Source: Streptomyces sp. R41 (GTDB lineage Bacteria; Actinomycetota; Actinomycetes; Streptomycetales; Streptomycetaceae). From it: 64,000 nt of DNA. The translations under genes and the position numbers were made by a program. The notes beneath the pieces were generated by a model. It searched no databases and had not been told where the DNA came from. It saw only the letters and a list, made by a program, of their open reading frames with translations. The stretch is from positions 1,054,001-1,118,000 of the forward strand of contig NZ_CP163443.1 of assembly GCF_041053055.1 (NCBI RefSeq), read 5' to 3'. Positions 34,756 through 43,550 of the stretch are shown piece after piece (within the stretch, counting starts at the first letter, position 1; each line of letters begins with the position of its first letter).

Positions 34756-36262
34756 CCCGCGCTCCCGGGGCTTCGGTGGCCGAACTTCTTCAGGTCGGCG
34801 GAACGGGTGCCGGCGGGCTGGAGGTCGGCGTACGGATGCAGCCGTGCGCCCGCGGTGCCGTCGACCAGGGTGCGCTGCGGCGGGGCGGGGGTCGGGTGCG
34901 GGCGGCTCTCACCGAGGAGAGCGAGCGCGGCCTCGGGGCCGTTGTCCCGGCGGGCGGCGGCAATCTCGTCCAGGTCCCAGGCCATGGAGCCGACGACAGT
35001 ACGGCGGGTGCCGCGCACCTGGACCGTGCCGCGCACCAGCAGCAGCCCGCTGTGGAAGACGGTGTGCGCGCAGGCCGGGTGGGAGTCCTCGAAAAAAGCC
35101 AGGTCGACCAGCCCGGACCCGTCCTCCAGCGTGACGAAGATGATCCGCTTGCCGCTCGCGATCGGCGGCGTCTGAGTCGAGGCCCGCACACCCGCCACGA
35201 GCACCTGCTGCCCCGCACGCATCCCGGCCAGATGCGCCGCATCGGTGGCGCCGATCTCGCGCAGCAGCCGGTGATGGTGCTCCATCAGATGCTTGGAGAC
35301 ATCGATGCCAAGGTGCTCAGCTCGGCGCTCAGCGCTTCCCGCCCGGTCATCTCCGGCAGCCCGCTCGGCTCCGCCCCGCCGACGGCGCCCGCGGCGATGG
35401 GCAGTTGCCCCTCGTGCGCTGACCTGGTCCGGGACTGCCGGTGCAACTCCGTGATCTGGAGCAGCAGATCACGCCGAGTGAGCCGGCCGTCGTGCAGGCA
35501 GTTCAGGGCGCCAATCTCCGCCAGGCGCTCGGCGACCGGCCTGCTGGGACGGGCCCGCTGCCGGAAGTCCGACAGCGATCCGTACGGCTGACTCTCCTCG
35601 ATCCGCGCGCACTCGTCCTCGCTGATGCCGTGCACCGCGGACAACGCCAACCGCACGCCCCACTGCTCCCCGTCGGCCTTCTCCACGGTGTGCCGCACCC
35701 GGGAGCGGTTGATGTCGACGGGCAGGACCTGTACACCACCCCGGCGGGCGTCGGCGACGAGCACGCGCTTGGGCCACATCCCGGGGTCGTGTTCGAGCAG
35801 GCCCGCCAACAGGAACGCCGGGTAGTGCGCTTTGAGCCAGGCGCTCTGGAGAGCCGGTACGGCGAAGGCGACCGCGTGCGCGCGGCAGAAGCCGTACGCG
35901 CCGAAGGCCTCGACGGTCTTCCAGACCTCGTCCCGCACGGCCGCGCTGTAGCTACGCGCGCGTGCCCGCTCATGGAACCAGTCCTTGATCCGGGGCAGTC
36001 GCTCCTTGTCACCGAGCGCCCGCCGGGTGATCTCCGCGAAGGCACGGTCGCAGCCGGTTATCACTGACAGGGTCTCGATGATCTGCTCGTGCCAGATGGT
36101 CACGCCGTAGGTGTCGGCGAGGACCGGCTCCAGATCCGGATGGGCATACGACGGCCTGCCGCCATGGCGGGCAGCGAAGTACCGCTCGGGCATGCCGCCC
36201 GCGACCGGACCGGGCCGGAAGAGACTGATGTCGGCGATGACGTCCTGCGGATCGCGTGGCTG
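34752..36262 (-). pseudogene. dnaE2: Error-prone DNA polymerase DnaE2, 5'-truncated and frameshifted
   Basis: The minus strand begins inside the polymerase core at RDPQDVIADISLFRPGPVAG. It continues through DTYGVTIWHEQIIETLSVIT, VEAFGAYGFCRAHAVAFAVP and ALQSAWLKAHYPAFLLAGLL to REALSAELSTL. There a lost G (near 35310) breaks the frame before the C-terminal OB-fold part (MEHHHRLLREIGATDAAHLA, RIIFVTLEDGSGLVDLAFFE). The PHP domain and palm with its catalytic Asp residues, about the first 550 residues, are absent. At about 36262 it abuts a truncated ligase on the opposite strand. DnaE2 normally performs translesion synthesis with ImuB. Confidence 0.82.
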
Positions 36263-36892
36263 TTCGACGTACTGGAGGTCGCCGGGGCGGTACTTGTGGC
36301 CCGGCCGTACCGCGAGCGCCGCGCGGTGCTCGAGGACCTCTTCGCCCGCGATGTGCTCACCGCCCCGTTCACCTTGTGCCCCGCCACCACGGACCGGGCG
36401 ACCGCTGTGGACTGGTTGGACCCGGCCTGGGGCACAGTCGGCATCGAGGGCGTCGTGGTGAAGGGGACCGAACAGGCCTACGCCATGGGCAAGCGCGGCT
36501 GGGTGAAGGTGCGCGCCCGTACGACGACCGAAGCGGTGGTCGGCGGGGTCACCGGGTCGGCGACGTCGCCGGGCACTCTTTTGCTGGCCCGGTATGACGC
36601 GTCCGGACATCTCCGGTTGATCGCCCGCACCACCCCGCTCGCCACCGCCGTACGGCGGGAACTCGGCGCGCAGTTGCCCCTGGGCGGGCCCGAACACCCT
36701 TGGCGCGGGCGCCGCTTCAGCGCAGGCTGGGGCACCCGCGGCGAGCTGGAGTACCACCCCGTGCACCCCGAGGTCGTGGTGGAGGTCCTCGCGGACACCG
36801 CGGTCGACGACGGCCGCTACCGTCACCCGGTGCAGTTTCTCCGAGTACGCGATGACCTCACCCCCGACCAGCTGCCGCTCTTCAGCACCTGA
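36263..36892 (+). pseudogene. ATP-dependent DNA ligase, C-terminal half
   Basis: The plus strand carries WLFDVLEVAGAVLVARPYRE, RRAVLEDLFARDVLTAPFTL, then motif IV/V GIEGVVVKGTEQAYAMGKRG followed by WVKVRARTTTEAVVGGV. The OB-fold tail follows with YHPVHPEVVVEVLADTAVDD. This is the second half of a LigC/LigD-type ATP-dependent ligase. The adenylation Lys motif (KxDG) and first half are missing, so it cannot form the ligase-AMP intermediate. Its 5' end meets the truncated dnaE2, which runs the other way. Confidence 0.75.
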
Positions 36893-36922
36893 CCGTCGGC
36901 CCACCGCAGCTCCGGTACGGGT

Positions 36923-38095
36923 TCAGCCGGCGGCCTCTCCGGCCGCTGCCGCTTCCGGGCCGACGACCTTGCTGAGAATCAGGTCGCGGACGGGCGGCGG
37001 CACCACCGCCGGGATCTGCAGGACGTGCCACTGGCAGCCGGGCACCAGGCTGTCGAGCATCACGAACATCTGGCACTGGAACAGCAGCATCAGCGCCGAA
37101 AACGCGCCCTTCGATGGCGACCAGCGGCGATCGCGCAGGGTCTCGATGACGGAGAGCCCGGACAGCAACTGCCTGCCGTGCACCCACTGGGTGACGGCCT
37201 CGCCCAGCTGCCCGGCATCCAGCTCGCCCTCCACCCGCTCGCACAGGTCGAGGGCCCACTCACGCACCTGCTGCGCCGTACGCCAGCCGGTGGCGAGGTC
37301 TTCCAACGACGCCGTGTCGGCCAACGCCCGGAGGAGATCACGGGCGTCACCGTCGGGGAGGAAGGCCAGTGAGCCGTCCTCTGCGAGGACCCTGTCCGCG
37401 GCCTCCGGGACATCGTCCTGGGTGGTCTCGACGAGCGAGGCGAAGGGATGGACGGGCATGCCCGGGCTCATGGCGCGCAGCAGGGCTCCGATGTCCTGGA
37501 CGGGAACGGAGCCGCCGAGCGTCGCGGACACGGCGGTCAGCGTGGCGTCCTGCGGGGTGAACTGCGACGGCTCGGCGTTCTGGTCCAAGTCCACGATTTC
37601 GGCGGGCAGTTCACCGAGGATGCGGGCGATGCGCTCGTCGATGCGGCGTGCCCGGGCCGGGACCAGGGTGACGGTCTGGCCGCTGTCGGCGAGGGCGTTG
37701 GACAGCTGGTTGAGACGCTCGTCCAGCTCGAGGTCGTCGGAGGAAGGTTCGTCCTCGCCAGGAAGAGCGACGGCGTCCACGGCGGCGCGGAAGGCGGCAC
37801 GGACCGTCGCTTCGGGTACCGGCACGCCCTCGGCGAACAGCAGCAGCGCCAGATCTGCTGGCCGCTTGCCCCGGCCAGCGAGGCGGGCGAGAGCGACGAC
37901 CAGGTCGAAGCCCTCTGGCGTCGGCGTGGACGTGCTGCCCCAGCCCCGGCCGAGGCCGCCGCCGGGGATGTTCCCCGGCAGGAGTCCGGCCCGCCGCCAG
38001 ACGGCGAGCTGCTTGACGGTGATGGTGAAACCGTGACGCGCCGCGTGCTCGATGAGCTGCTGGTCGGCGACGCTGGGCGGCTTGTGGGAGGCCAT
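36923..38095 (-). CDS. Hypothetical protein with MerR-like N-terminal helix-turn-helix
   Basis: The 390-residue protein starts with a candidate wHTH (QQLIEHAARHGFTITVKQLA then VWRRAGLLPG), similar in layout to MerR-type specificity regions. It continues as an Ala/Leu-rich helical protein (FDLVVALARLAGRGKRPADL, ADSGQTVTLVPARARRIDER) without enzyme motifs. I do not know the family. Composition and length look like a real streptomycete gene. It converges on the ligase fragment and lies next to another breakpoint at about 38150. Confidence 0.55.
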   Translation of the reverse strand: MASHKPPSVADQQLIEHAARHGFTITVKQLAVWRRAGLLPGNIPGGGLGRGWGSTSTPTPEGFDLVVALARLAGRGKRPADLALLLFAEGVPVPEATVRAAFRAAVDAVALPGEDEPSSDDLELDERLNQLSNALADSGQTVTLVPARARRIDERIARILGELPAEIVDLDQNAEPSQFTPQDATLTAVSATLGGSVPVQDIGALLRAMSPGMPVHPFASLVETTQDDVPEAADRVLAEDGSLAFLPDGDARDLLRALADTASLEDLATGWRTAQQVREWALDLCERVEGELDAGQLGEAVTQWVHGRQLLSGLSVIETLRDRRWSPSKGAFSALMLLFQCQMFVMLDSLVPGCQWHVLQIPAVVPPPVRDLILSKVVGPEAAAAGEAAG

Positions 38096-38154
38096 GGCGC
38101 GACGCTAGCGGAGCGCATCGGGTGCGCGCGGCTTTGGAGACCCCCCACCTTCGT

Positions 38155-38705
38155 CCAGTCATTGGCTGCTCGCGCTGCAGTGCGCACTGCGCGCCGACGG
38201 CCACGGACAGGTACACCTGCCGGGCGGACTCCTGCGCGGAATGCGCCTCGGTGGTCACGCCATGCCCTGGCAGGAACTGGAACACGCTGGCTGGCTGCGC
38301 TACCTGCCGGCGGGCATGAACAAGGGGCAGGGAGGCGTGGAAGCACAACTGCTCGATGCGGCGACCCTCGCGCCAGCGCCCGGCCGGACGGGCCGGGCAC
38401 GAGCCGCGCACTGGGCACTGCACCCAACCCCCATGGCCGTTACCCGAACCGCACCGCCAGCGATACAGCTGACCGCTCTCGTGCTCGCCGCGCACACAGA
38501 GCCCGACGCCGGATGTGCCGATGCCGAACACCTCACTCGCCTGTGCGGCCTGTCGCAGCCCCAGTTGGACGACCTCTTCGACCAGCTGATCCGTGCGAAC
38601 GTCCTGGAGACGTGGAACTGCGACGATGACGCAGGTGAAGTCCACTGGAAGCCGCGTCCGGGGCGCCAGCGTGAGTCATGGCTGTGGCCGCCTCGCTGTA
38701 ACTAG
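38155..38705 (+). pseudogene. Hypothetical protein, probably 5'-truncated
   Basis: An in-frame stretch begins HWLLALQCALRADGHGQVHL, PGGLLRGMRLGG, continues with MPWQELEHAGWLRYLPAGMN and ends with LTRLCGLSQPQLDDLFDQLI, RANVLETWNCDDDAGEVHW. An ATG at 38241 is in frame, but protein-like sequence extends about 80 bp upstream with no start codon, so the 5' end is probably lost. The C-terminal helical part resembles a small winged helix. No family is recognised. Confidence 0.45.
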
Positions 38706-38716
38706 TGCTGGGTTCC

Positions 38717-39208
38717 TCAAACGGTGTACACATATCGGCGCCGTAGTCGGCGGGTTGGCGGTGCAGGTCTGCCCCAGATCCAGGGGTTGGCAGGGGAGTT
38801 GAGCTGGCTGGTTGCAAGGGTGGTGGCGTGTTCGATGTCGTCGCGGTTGGCGAATGAGCGGCCGGCGAGGGTGGCTTTGCGGAAGATGCGCCACCAGCCT
38901 TCCTGCAGGTTGAGCCAGCACGCGCCGACGGGGATGAAGGCGTGGTGGATGCGGGGATGGTCTTCGAGCCAAGTCCGGGTGGACAGGCTGTTGTGACTGG
39001 ACAGGTTGTCGGTGACGATCCAGAGCTCGCCGGTCGGGTTGGCGTCTTCGATCTGTTGCAGGAACTGCTGGTAGAAGACGCTGTTGCGGGAGGAAGCGGC
39101 CATGGTGATCTGCTGGCCGTCCCGGACGCGTAAGGCCCCGTAGACCCGGGCTTTCTCGGGTCCGCGGCTGTAGTCGAGTTCCGCTTTCTCGGACGGTCCG
39201 CCCATCAT
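38717..39208 (-). pseudogene. IS630-family transposase, C-terminal fragment
   Basis: The fragment encodes the second half of a DDE transposase: KARVYGALRVRDGQQITMAA, GELWIVTDNLSSHNSLSTRT with the second Asp, WLEDHPRIHHAFIPVGACWL, and QEGWWRIFRKATLAGRSFAN with the Glu. The HTH and first Asp are missing. It is a different subgroup from the two full-length IS630-type elements further right. The upstream side (39209-39250) shows no matching N-terminal part. Confidence 0.7.
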
Positions 39209-39517
39209 GCTCCCAGCCTTTCACAAGGAGCTGCGCACTCGGCGGGAAGTGCGCTAACGCCCGGACGACGCGGTGGGATGGCTGACGATGTAGGGCCACC
39301 TGACGGCCAGTTCATCCAGCACGCAGCGCACCACACAGCGCGTCGTTCTCGGGCAGATGAGCACGCGCGTAGTCACGGCCCGCGGCGGGCTCGCCGCCGA
39401 ATGCGGTCGTGGCGTGAGCTCGAGAGTCGTTTCAGAGCCACCCGGGCCCTTCCGCGGCCGCACTGGGGCACCCTTCGCAGTCGGCGCAGGGGCACACCGT
39501 TAGGAACGGTGGTCCGG
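39209..39517. other. Intergenic gap, nothing recognised
   Basis: This lies between an IS fragment and the terminator of the large secreted protein. A minus-strand stretch (RCVLDELAVRWPYIVSHPTA) looks faintly protein-like but has no family, so no gene is called. Confidence 0.3.
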
Positions 39518-39571
39518 GCCAGCACGCCGTTGGGCCCCTGCCCGGGGGCAGTGGCCCAACGGCGTGCTGGC
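39518..39571 (-). terminator. Strong hairpin terminator of the large secreted protein
   Basis: GCCAGCACGCCGTTGGGCC and GGCCCAACGGCGTGCTGGC form a perfect 19-bp stem around a 16-nt loop that can itself fold (CTGCCCGGGGGCAG). It lies 6 bp past the stop of the large secreted protein gene on that gene's strand. Confidence 0.85.
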
Positions 39572-39577
39572 GGGAGC

Positions 39578-42500
39578 TCACCCGATGGCGATGCGGGTCT
39601 GCCAGTAGTCCTTGGCGGTGATGATTTCGGTTCCGGTGCCGGTGAGGGCAGTCTTGCTGCCGGGGTGGAAGCGTACGGATCCGTCGGAGCGGATGGCCCA
39701 GATGTCGGGGACGGTGTCTCCGTTGGCGTCGGGGGTTCCGATGAGGAGGGGGACGCTGCTGCTGTACCAGCCGGAGGAGCCGTACTCGGTGTCGACGCCG
39801 CCGGAGGAGTTGGCGGCGGATGCCAGCGAGTTGAGGTCGACGCCGCCGCTGGAGGCGGCGATGCCCTTGCGCAGCAACAGGCGCCCGGAGACGTCGGTGC
39901 GGTATATGAGGTCGGCGATTGCGTCGCCTGAGACGTCCTGGGCGGTGACGATGTCCCGGTCCTTCCAGGCGGAGGCGGACAGGCGGATGGCCTGGTCGAT
40001 GGTGGCGCCGTGGTAGCCGGTGAGCGCCCACAGTTCGTCGTCGGTGCCGCCTGCGTTCTTGACGGTGGCCAGGAAGTCGATGCGGCCGTCGCCGGTGATG
40101 TCGCCTGCTGCCACGATCTGGGTGAGGCTGTCGGGGCTGGGTGCGCCCGCGGGCAGGAGGATCTCCTGGCGTTTGTCGGTGTTGACGGCGCCGTAGCCGT
40201 CTCCGGGGTAGACCCAGAGTTTGCCGTCGAGGCGGACGACGAGGTCCTGGAGGCCGTCGCCGCCGGTGATGTCGCCGTTGTGCGTGATGAGGGCGCCCTT
40301 GAAGTGGCCTGAGGGCGCGGCGACATAGGGCGGCAGGTCGTCGCCGTTGGGGTCCTTTTCGGGGTTGGCCCGGTAGGCGCCCGGCATGGAGTAGTCCAGG
40401 TCGCCGGTTCCCTTGTTCAGGTCGTCCTTGCTGGCCTGGGAGGGGTAGAGAGCCAGGTTGCCGCCCTCGGTGACGACCATGAGGTCGGGCAGTTTGTCTC
40501 CCGTGAAGTCGCCGGGCGCGTCGGCCTGGTCGCGGGGGGTGACGTAGAAGAAGTACCTGGTCGGTTCCGAGGGGTTGCCCGCGCCGTCGACGGTGCGGAC
40601 GTAGAGCACGTTGGGTCCGGCAGTGGGGGGCTTGGCGTCGGTGATGGTGGCGCTGACGCTGGTGGCCGTGCCGGCCATGCGCGTGATCTGGCCTGTGTAG
40701 CTGGGGGAGTTGAAGCCGTACTCGTAGCGCACGACGTCCGTGTTGAGGGCGCGGAAGGTGAAGGAGCCGAGTGTGCCGAACTTCTTGGTGCTCCAGATGG
40801 CGTCCTCGGCGCCGCTGCCGAAGCCGTTCTCGTCGCCGTCGGCGTTGGGGAAGTCGGTGGAGCTGACCTTGGGCGGCCGGGGCGCTGCCGTGTCCAGAAC
40901 GAAGCGGCAAGGCGTCTTGGCCGGGTAGTAGGCCGACGAACTTCCGGCGTCGTCGACCGCGCGTACCCGCCAGGAGTAGGTGGTGCCGTTCTTGAGCCCG
41001 CTGGTGGAGAAGCCGTTCGTCGTTTTCAGTGCCGTGTCGGTGTCACCGCCGACGGATACCTTGCCGGTCGATTTGAGCAGGTCGCCGGTGGTGTCCCACT
41101 GGCCGGTGGGCCAGAGGTCGAAGTCGAGGTAGTTGAGGTTCTTGTCCTTGTCCGTGGCCTTGGCGGTGAAGGTCAGGTCGCCCGAGCCCATGCGGACGTA
41201 CTGCTTCGTGGTGGTGCACTTGCCGTCCGGGCCGAGGTCCAGGGAGTTGGGGACGATCGCGGGCTTGCGGTTGTAGACGAGTTCGAGGACGGGCGCGTTG
41301 TCGCCGTTGGCCTGGAACTTCTTCCATGCGTACTGGGAGTGTTCGTCGCGGGCGCGCAGTCCGAAGGTGATGGTGTCGTCGCCCTCGTCGGCGGTCTTCT
41401 GGGCACCCTTCTTCACGTCGAAGGCTTCATACGCGTCGCGGCATCTGGATGCCTTCCAGCCGTGCGCGAAACTCTTGCTGGCGAGTTTGTTGCCGTCGTG
41501 GAGCTTGGGTGCGTTCTTCCAGTTGGTGTGCGAGTTGATCTCGCTGGTGAGGTGCACGCTCATCGAGCGGTCGCTGCAGGACCAGGAATAGGTCTCCAGC
41601 ATCCGCAGCTTCGCGCTGGTGATTTTGGTGCCCTTCAGGTCCTTGTCGAAGGTGATGTTGAAGAACGAGCGGGAGGTGCCCCAGGTGTCGGACTCGAAGC
41701 CGACGCGGGCCTCGTGGGTCCCTCCCCTGTTGAAGCCCTTGCCGTTGTAGAAGGTCGCCCTGGGGTGTCGGTCGTAGGCGGTGGTCCAGTTCTGGGTGTG
41801 CTTCTTGACCGAGGGGTCGATGAATACCGGGTAGGTGGTGGCCGGGTCGGTCAGGAAGTCCTGACCTGGGGTGATCGTCCACTGTCCCGCGGACAGATCG
41901 GTCTCAACGAGGTCACCGTGCGAGTCGGGAGAAGGACCGTCGAGTGAGGGCAGGCTCAGCGTGGCCGCTGAGCCGGTCTGTGAGGGCTCCGGGGTCGGCT
42001 CTGCAGGCGCGGACGGCAGCGGAGACTCCGAGACCGTCGGCTCGGGGCCGTCGCTCGCGGAGGGCAACGCCTCGACGTCGGTGTCGCTCTGCTCGTCGGA
42101 TTCGACGGGGTCTTCTGCCGTGGCGGTCGGGGTGTCGCTGGGGTCTGGCTCGGCGGAGTCCGAAGGATCCGGGGACTCGGACTCGGTCGGCTGGGCGGTT
42201 TCGCCCACAACGCCGTCGGTGTCGGCCGGGGAGCCGCTGCTGTCCCACATCAGCGGTGTGGGCGAGACCGCGACCTCTTCGCCGTAGGGGTTTTCGGCGC
42301 TGATGATGCCGGAGGCAGGGTCCAGGCGGAAGGTGAGCTCGGCGGAGTGCAGACCGTAGACCAGCTGCTGCACATGCGGGTCGGAAGCCGCCTGGCGGTT
42401 CTTCAGCACGATGAGCTGCCCGAAGCCGTCATCGTCGGCGGTGAGCACCAGGTCGCCGCCCGGGAAGATCTCCGGGTACAGGGCGCGGTTGCCGTCGATG

Positions 42501-43066
42501 ATGGGTGCAGGGACCGCGCCGGGCCAGGTGAGCTGGATGTCGTAGGCGCCATCGCCGACATGGAGGGTGACCAGCGGGGTCCCCGTGTCGGCTGCGGCCG
42601 CACCCTTGAGGAGGGAGACCCGGCGTGTGGTCGAACGGGACGCACGCTGCTGACCGTGTGCCGCGGAGCCGGCTGAGAACACCATGCGGGTGTTGGTGAC
42701 TGCCGGTTCCCAGCCGTCCTTGGTGCGGTGCAGGTTCGGGTCGATCTTCTTCCACTCGCCGCCCACCTTGGCCCGGATCGGCGACGAGTACAGCTGCTTC
42801 ATCATGAGGCCGTCGGGGCGCGCCCAGGTGGTGGAGTGTGCGGTGCGCGCGGAGGTGACCTCGACGGGCTTTCCGGTCCTGGCCGCCTGGTTGATGGCTG
42901 CGGTTTCGGTGACGGTCCTCGCGCTTCGGTCGCGTCCGGCGTCGCTGCCCTTGGCGTCGCTGTCCAGCCGGAGCCCTGCGTAGACGATGCCGGTCGTGGC
43001 GACTGCGGTGGCGAGTAGTGCCGCAGTGGTCCGGCGGCCAGGCATGCGGCGCCAGTTGCGCGTCAT
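39578..43066 (-). CDS. Secreted DNRLRE-domain and FG-GAP repeat protein
   Basis: The 1,162-residue protein begins with a twin basic start and hydrophobic signal or anchor (RRTTAALLATAVATTGIVYA). A Ser/Pro/Asp/Glu-rich linker follows (about residues 290-370). A DNRLRE-like module comes next (about 405-605; PVFIDPSVKKHTQNWTTAYD, LKGTKITSAKLRMLETYSWS), then a fibronectin-like part with GTTYSWRVRAVDDAGSSSAY. The C-terminus has FG-GAP/VCBS repeats (DFTGDKLPDLMVVTEGG, DITGDGRIDFLATVKNAGG, DANGDTVPDIWAIRSDG). It is probably wall-associated or released. The gene diverges from the RHS toxin gene, and such pairs recur in Streptomyces, which suggests display or export of the toxin. ATG at 43066 follows GGGGAA. 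Confidence 0.85.
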   Translation of the reverse strand: MTRNWRRMPGRRTTAALLATAVATTGIVYAGLRLDSDAKGSDAGRDRSARTVTETAAINQAARTGKPVEVTSARTAHSTTWARPDGLMMKQLYSSPIRAKVGGEWKKIDPNLHRTKDGWEPAVTNTRMVFSAGSAAHGQQRASRSTTRRVSLLKGAAAADTGTPLVTLHVGDGAYDIQLTWPGAVPAPIIDGNRALYPEIFPGGDLVLTADDDGFGQLIVLKNRQAASDPHVQQLVYGLHSAELTFRLDPASGIISAENPYGEEVAVSPTPLMWDSSGSPADTDGVVGETAQPTESESPDPSDSAEPDPSDTPTATAEDPVESDEQSDTDVEALPSASDGPEPTVSESPLPSAPAEPTPEPSQTGSAATLSLPSLDGPSPDSHGDLVETDLSAGQWTITPGQDFLTDPATTYPVFIDPSVKKHTQNWTTAYDRHPRATFYNGKGFNRGGTHEARVGFESDTWGTSRSFFNITFDKDLKGTKITSAKLRMLETYSWSCSDRSMSVHLTSEINSHTNWKNAPKLHDGNKLASKSFAHGWKASRCRDAYEAFDVKKGAQKTADEGDDTITFGLRARDEHSQYAWKKFQANGDNAPVLELVYNRKPAIVPNSLDLGPDGKCTTTKQYVRMGSGDLTFTAKATDKDKNLNYLDFDLWPTGQWDTTGDLLKSTGKVSVGGDTDTALKTTNGFSTSGLKNGTTYSWRVRAVDDAGSSSAYYPAKTPCRFVLDTAAPRPPKVSSTDFPNADGDENGFGSGAEDAIWSTKKFGTLGSFTFRALNTDVVRYEYGFNSPSYTGQITRMAGTATSVSATITDAKPPTAGPNVLYVRTVDGAGNPSEPTRYFFYVTPRDQADAPGDFTGDKLPDLMVVTEGGNLALYPSQASKDDLNKGTGDLDYSMPGAYRANPEKDPNGDDLPPYVAAPSGHFKGALITHNGDITGGDGLQDLVVRLDGKLWVYPGDGYGAVNTDKRQEILLPAGAPSPDSLTQIVAAGDITGDGRIDFLATVKNAGGTDDELWALTGYHGATIDQAIRLSASAWKDRDIVTAQDVSGDAIADLIYRTDVSGRLLLRKGIAASSGGVDLNSLASAANSSGGVDTEYGSSGWYSSSVPLLIGTPDANGDTVPDIWAIRSDGSVRFHPGSKTALTGTGTEIITAKDYWQTRIAIG

Positions 43067-43550
43067 CGGGCGAGTTCCCCTTCCCCCATGGAACCGGCGC
43101 GTGACAGAGCGCTGCCGGGCCTGCCGATGATGACCTATGGAGGAGCTGTCGTCATCCTGTGCGGAATTCGCGCATATGGCGGGCGTGACCGCGGTCGGCG
43201 TTCCGTGAGCAGGAAATGGGCCGTTGACAGTGCACGAAAGTTGATGAGTCGTCAATTTTCAAAAGGGGCAGTGCTGCCCCAACCAGCCCGAAGTGCCTGA
43301 CGATATGTCGGGAGAAGTTCATGCACACACCAAAGGGCATCAAAGGGCGGACCGACACCCCGTGAAGGGTTGTCCCGCATTCAGGCCTATTCGTTGCGTA
43401 GCAATGCGTTACGTTCCGTGATGATCATCACACAACCTCCCCATGTCTGGCGTTTCCTCACAGAGTGATCACAGAATCTTCGCTGTCTGATACATCGTCA
43501 TGCGTGGTCCTTCACCGGTCCCGCTCCAAGTGGTTCGGGGGGACCTCGCC
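43067..43550. promoter_or_regulatory. Divergent promoter region of the toxin island
   Basis: This 484-bp gap between two divergent secreted-protein genes is richer in A and T than its surroundings, especially 43200-43480. It contains a TTGACA at about 43224 on the plus strand and repeats such as GATGATCATCACAC. No clear -10 box is assigned. Shared regulation of both genes is inferred from the layout. Confidence 0.4.
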
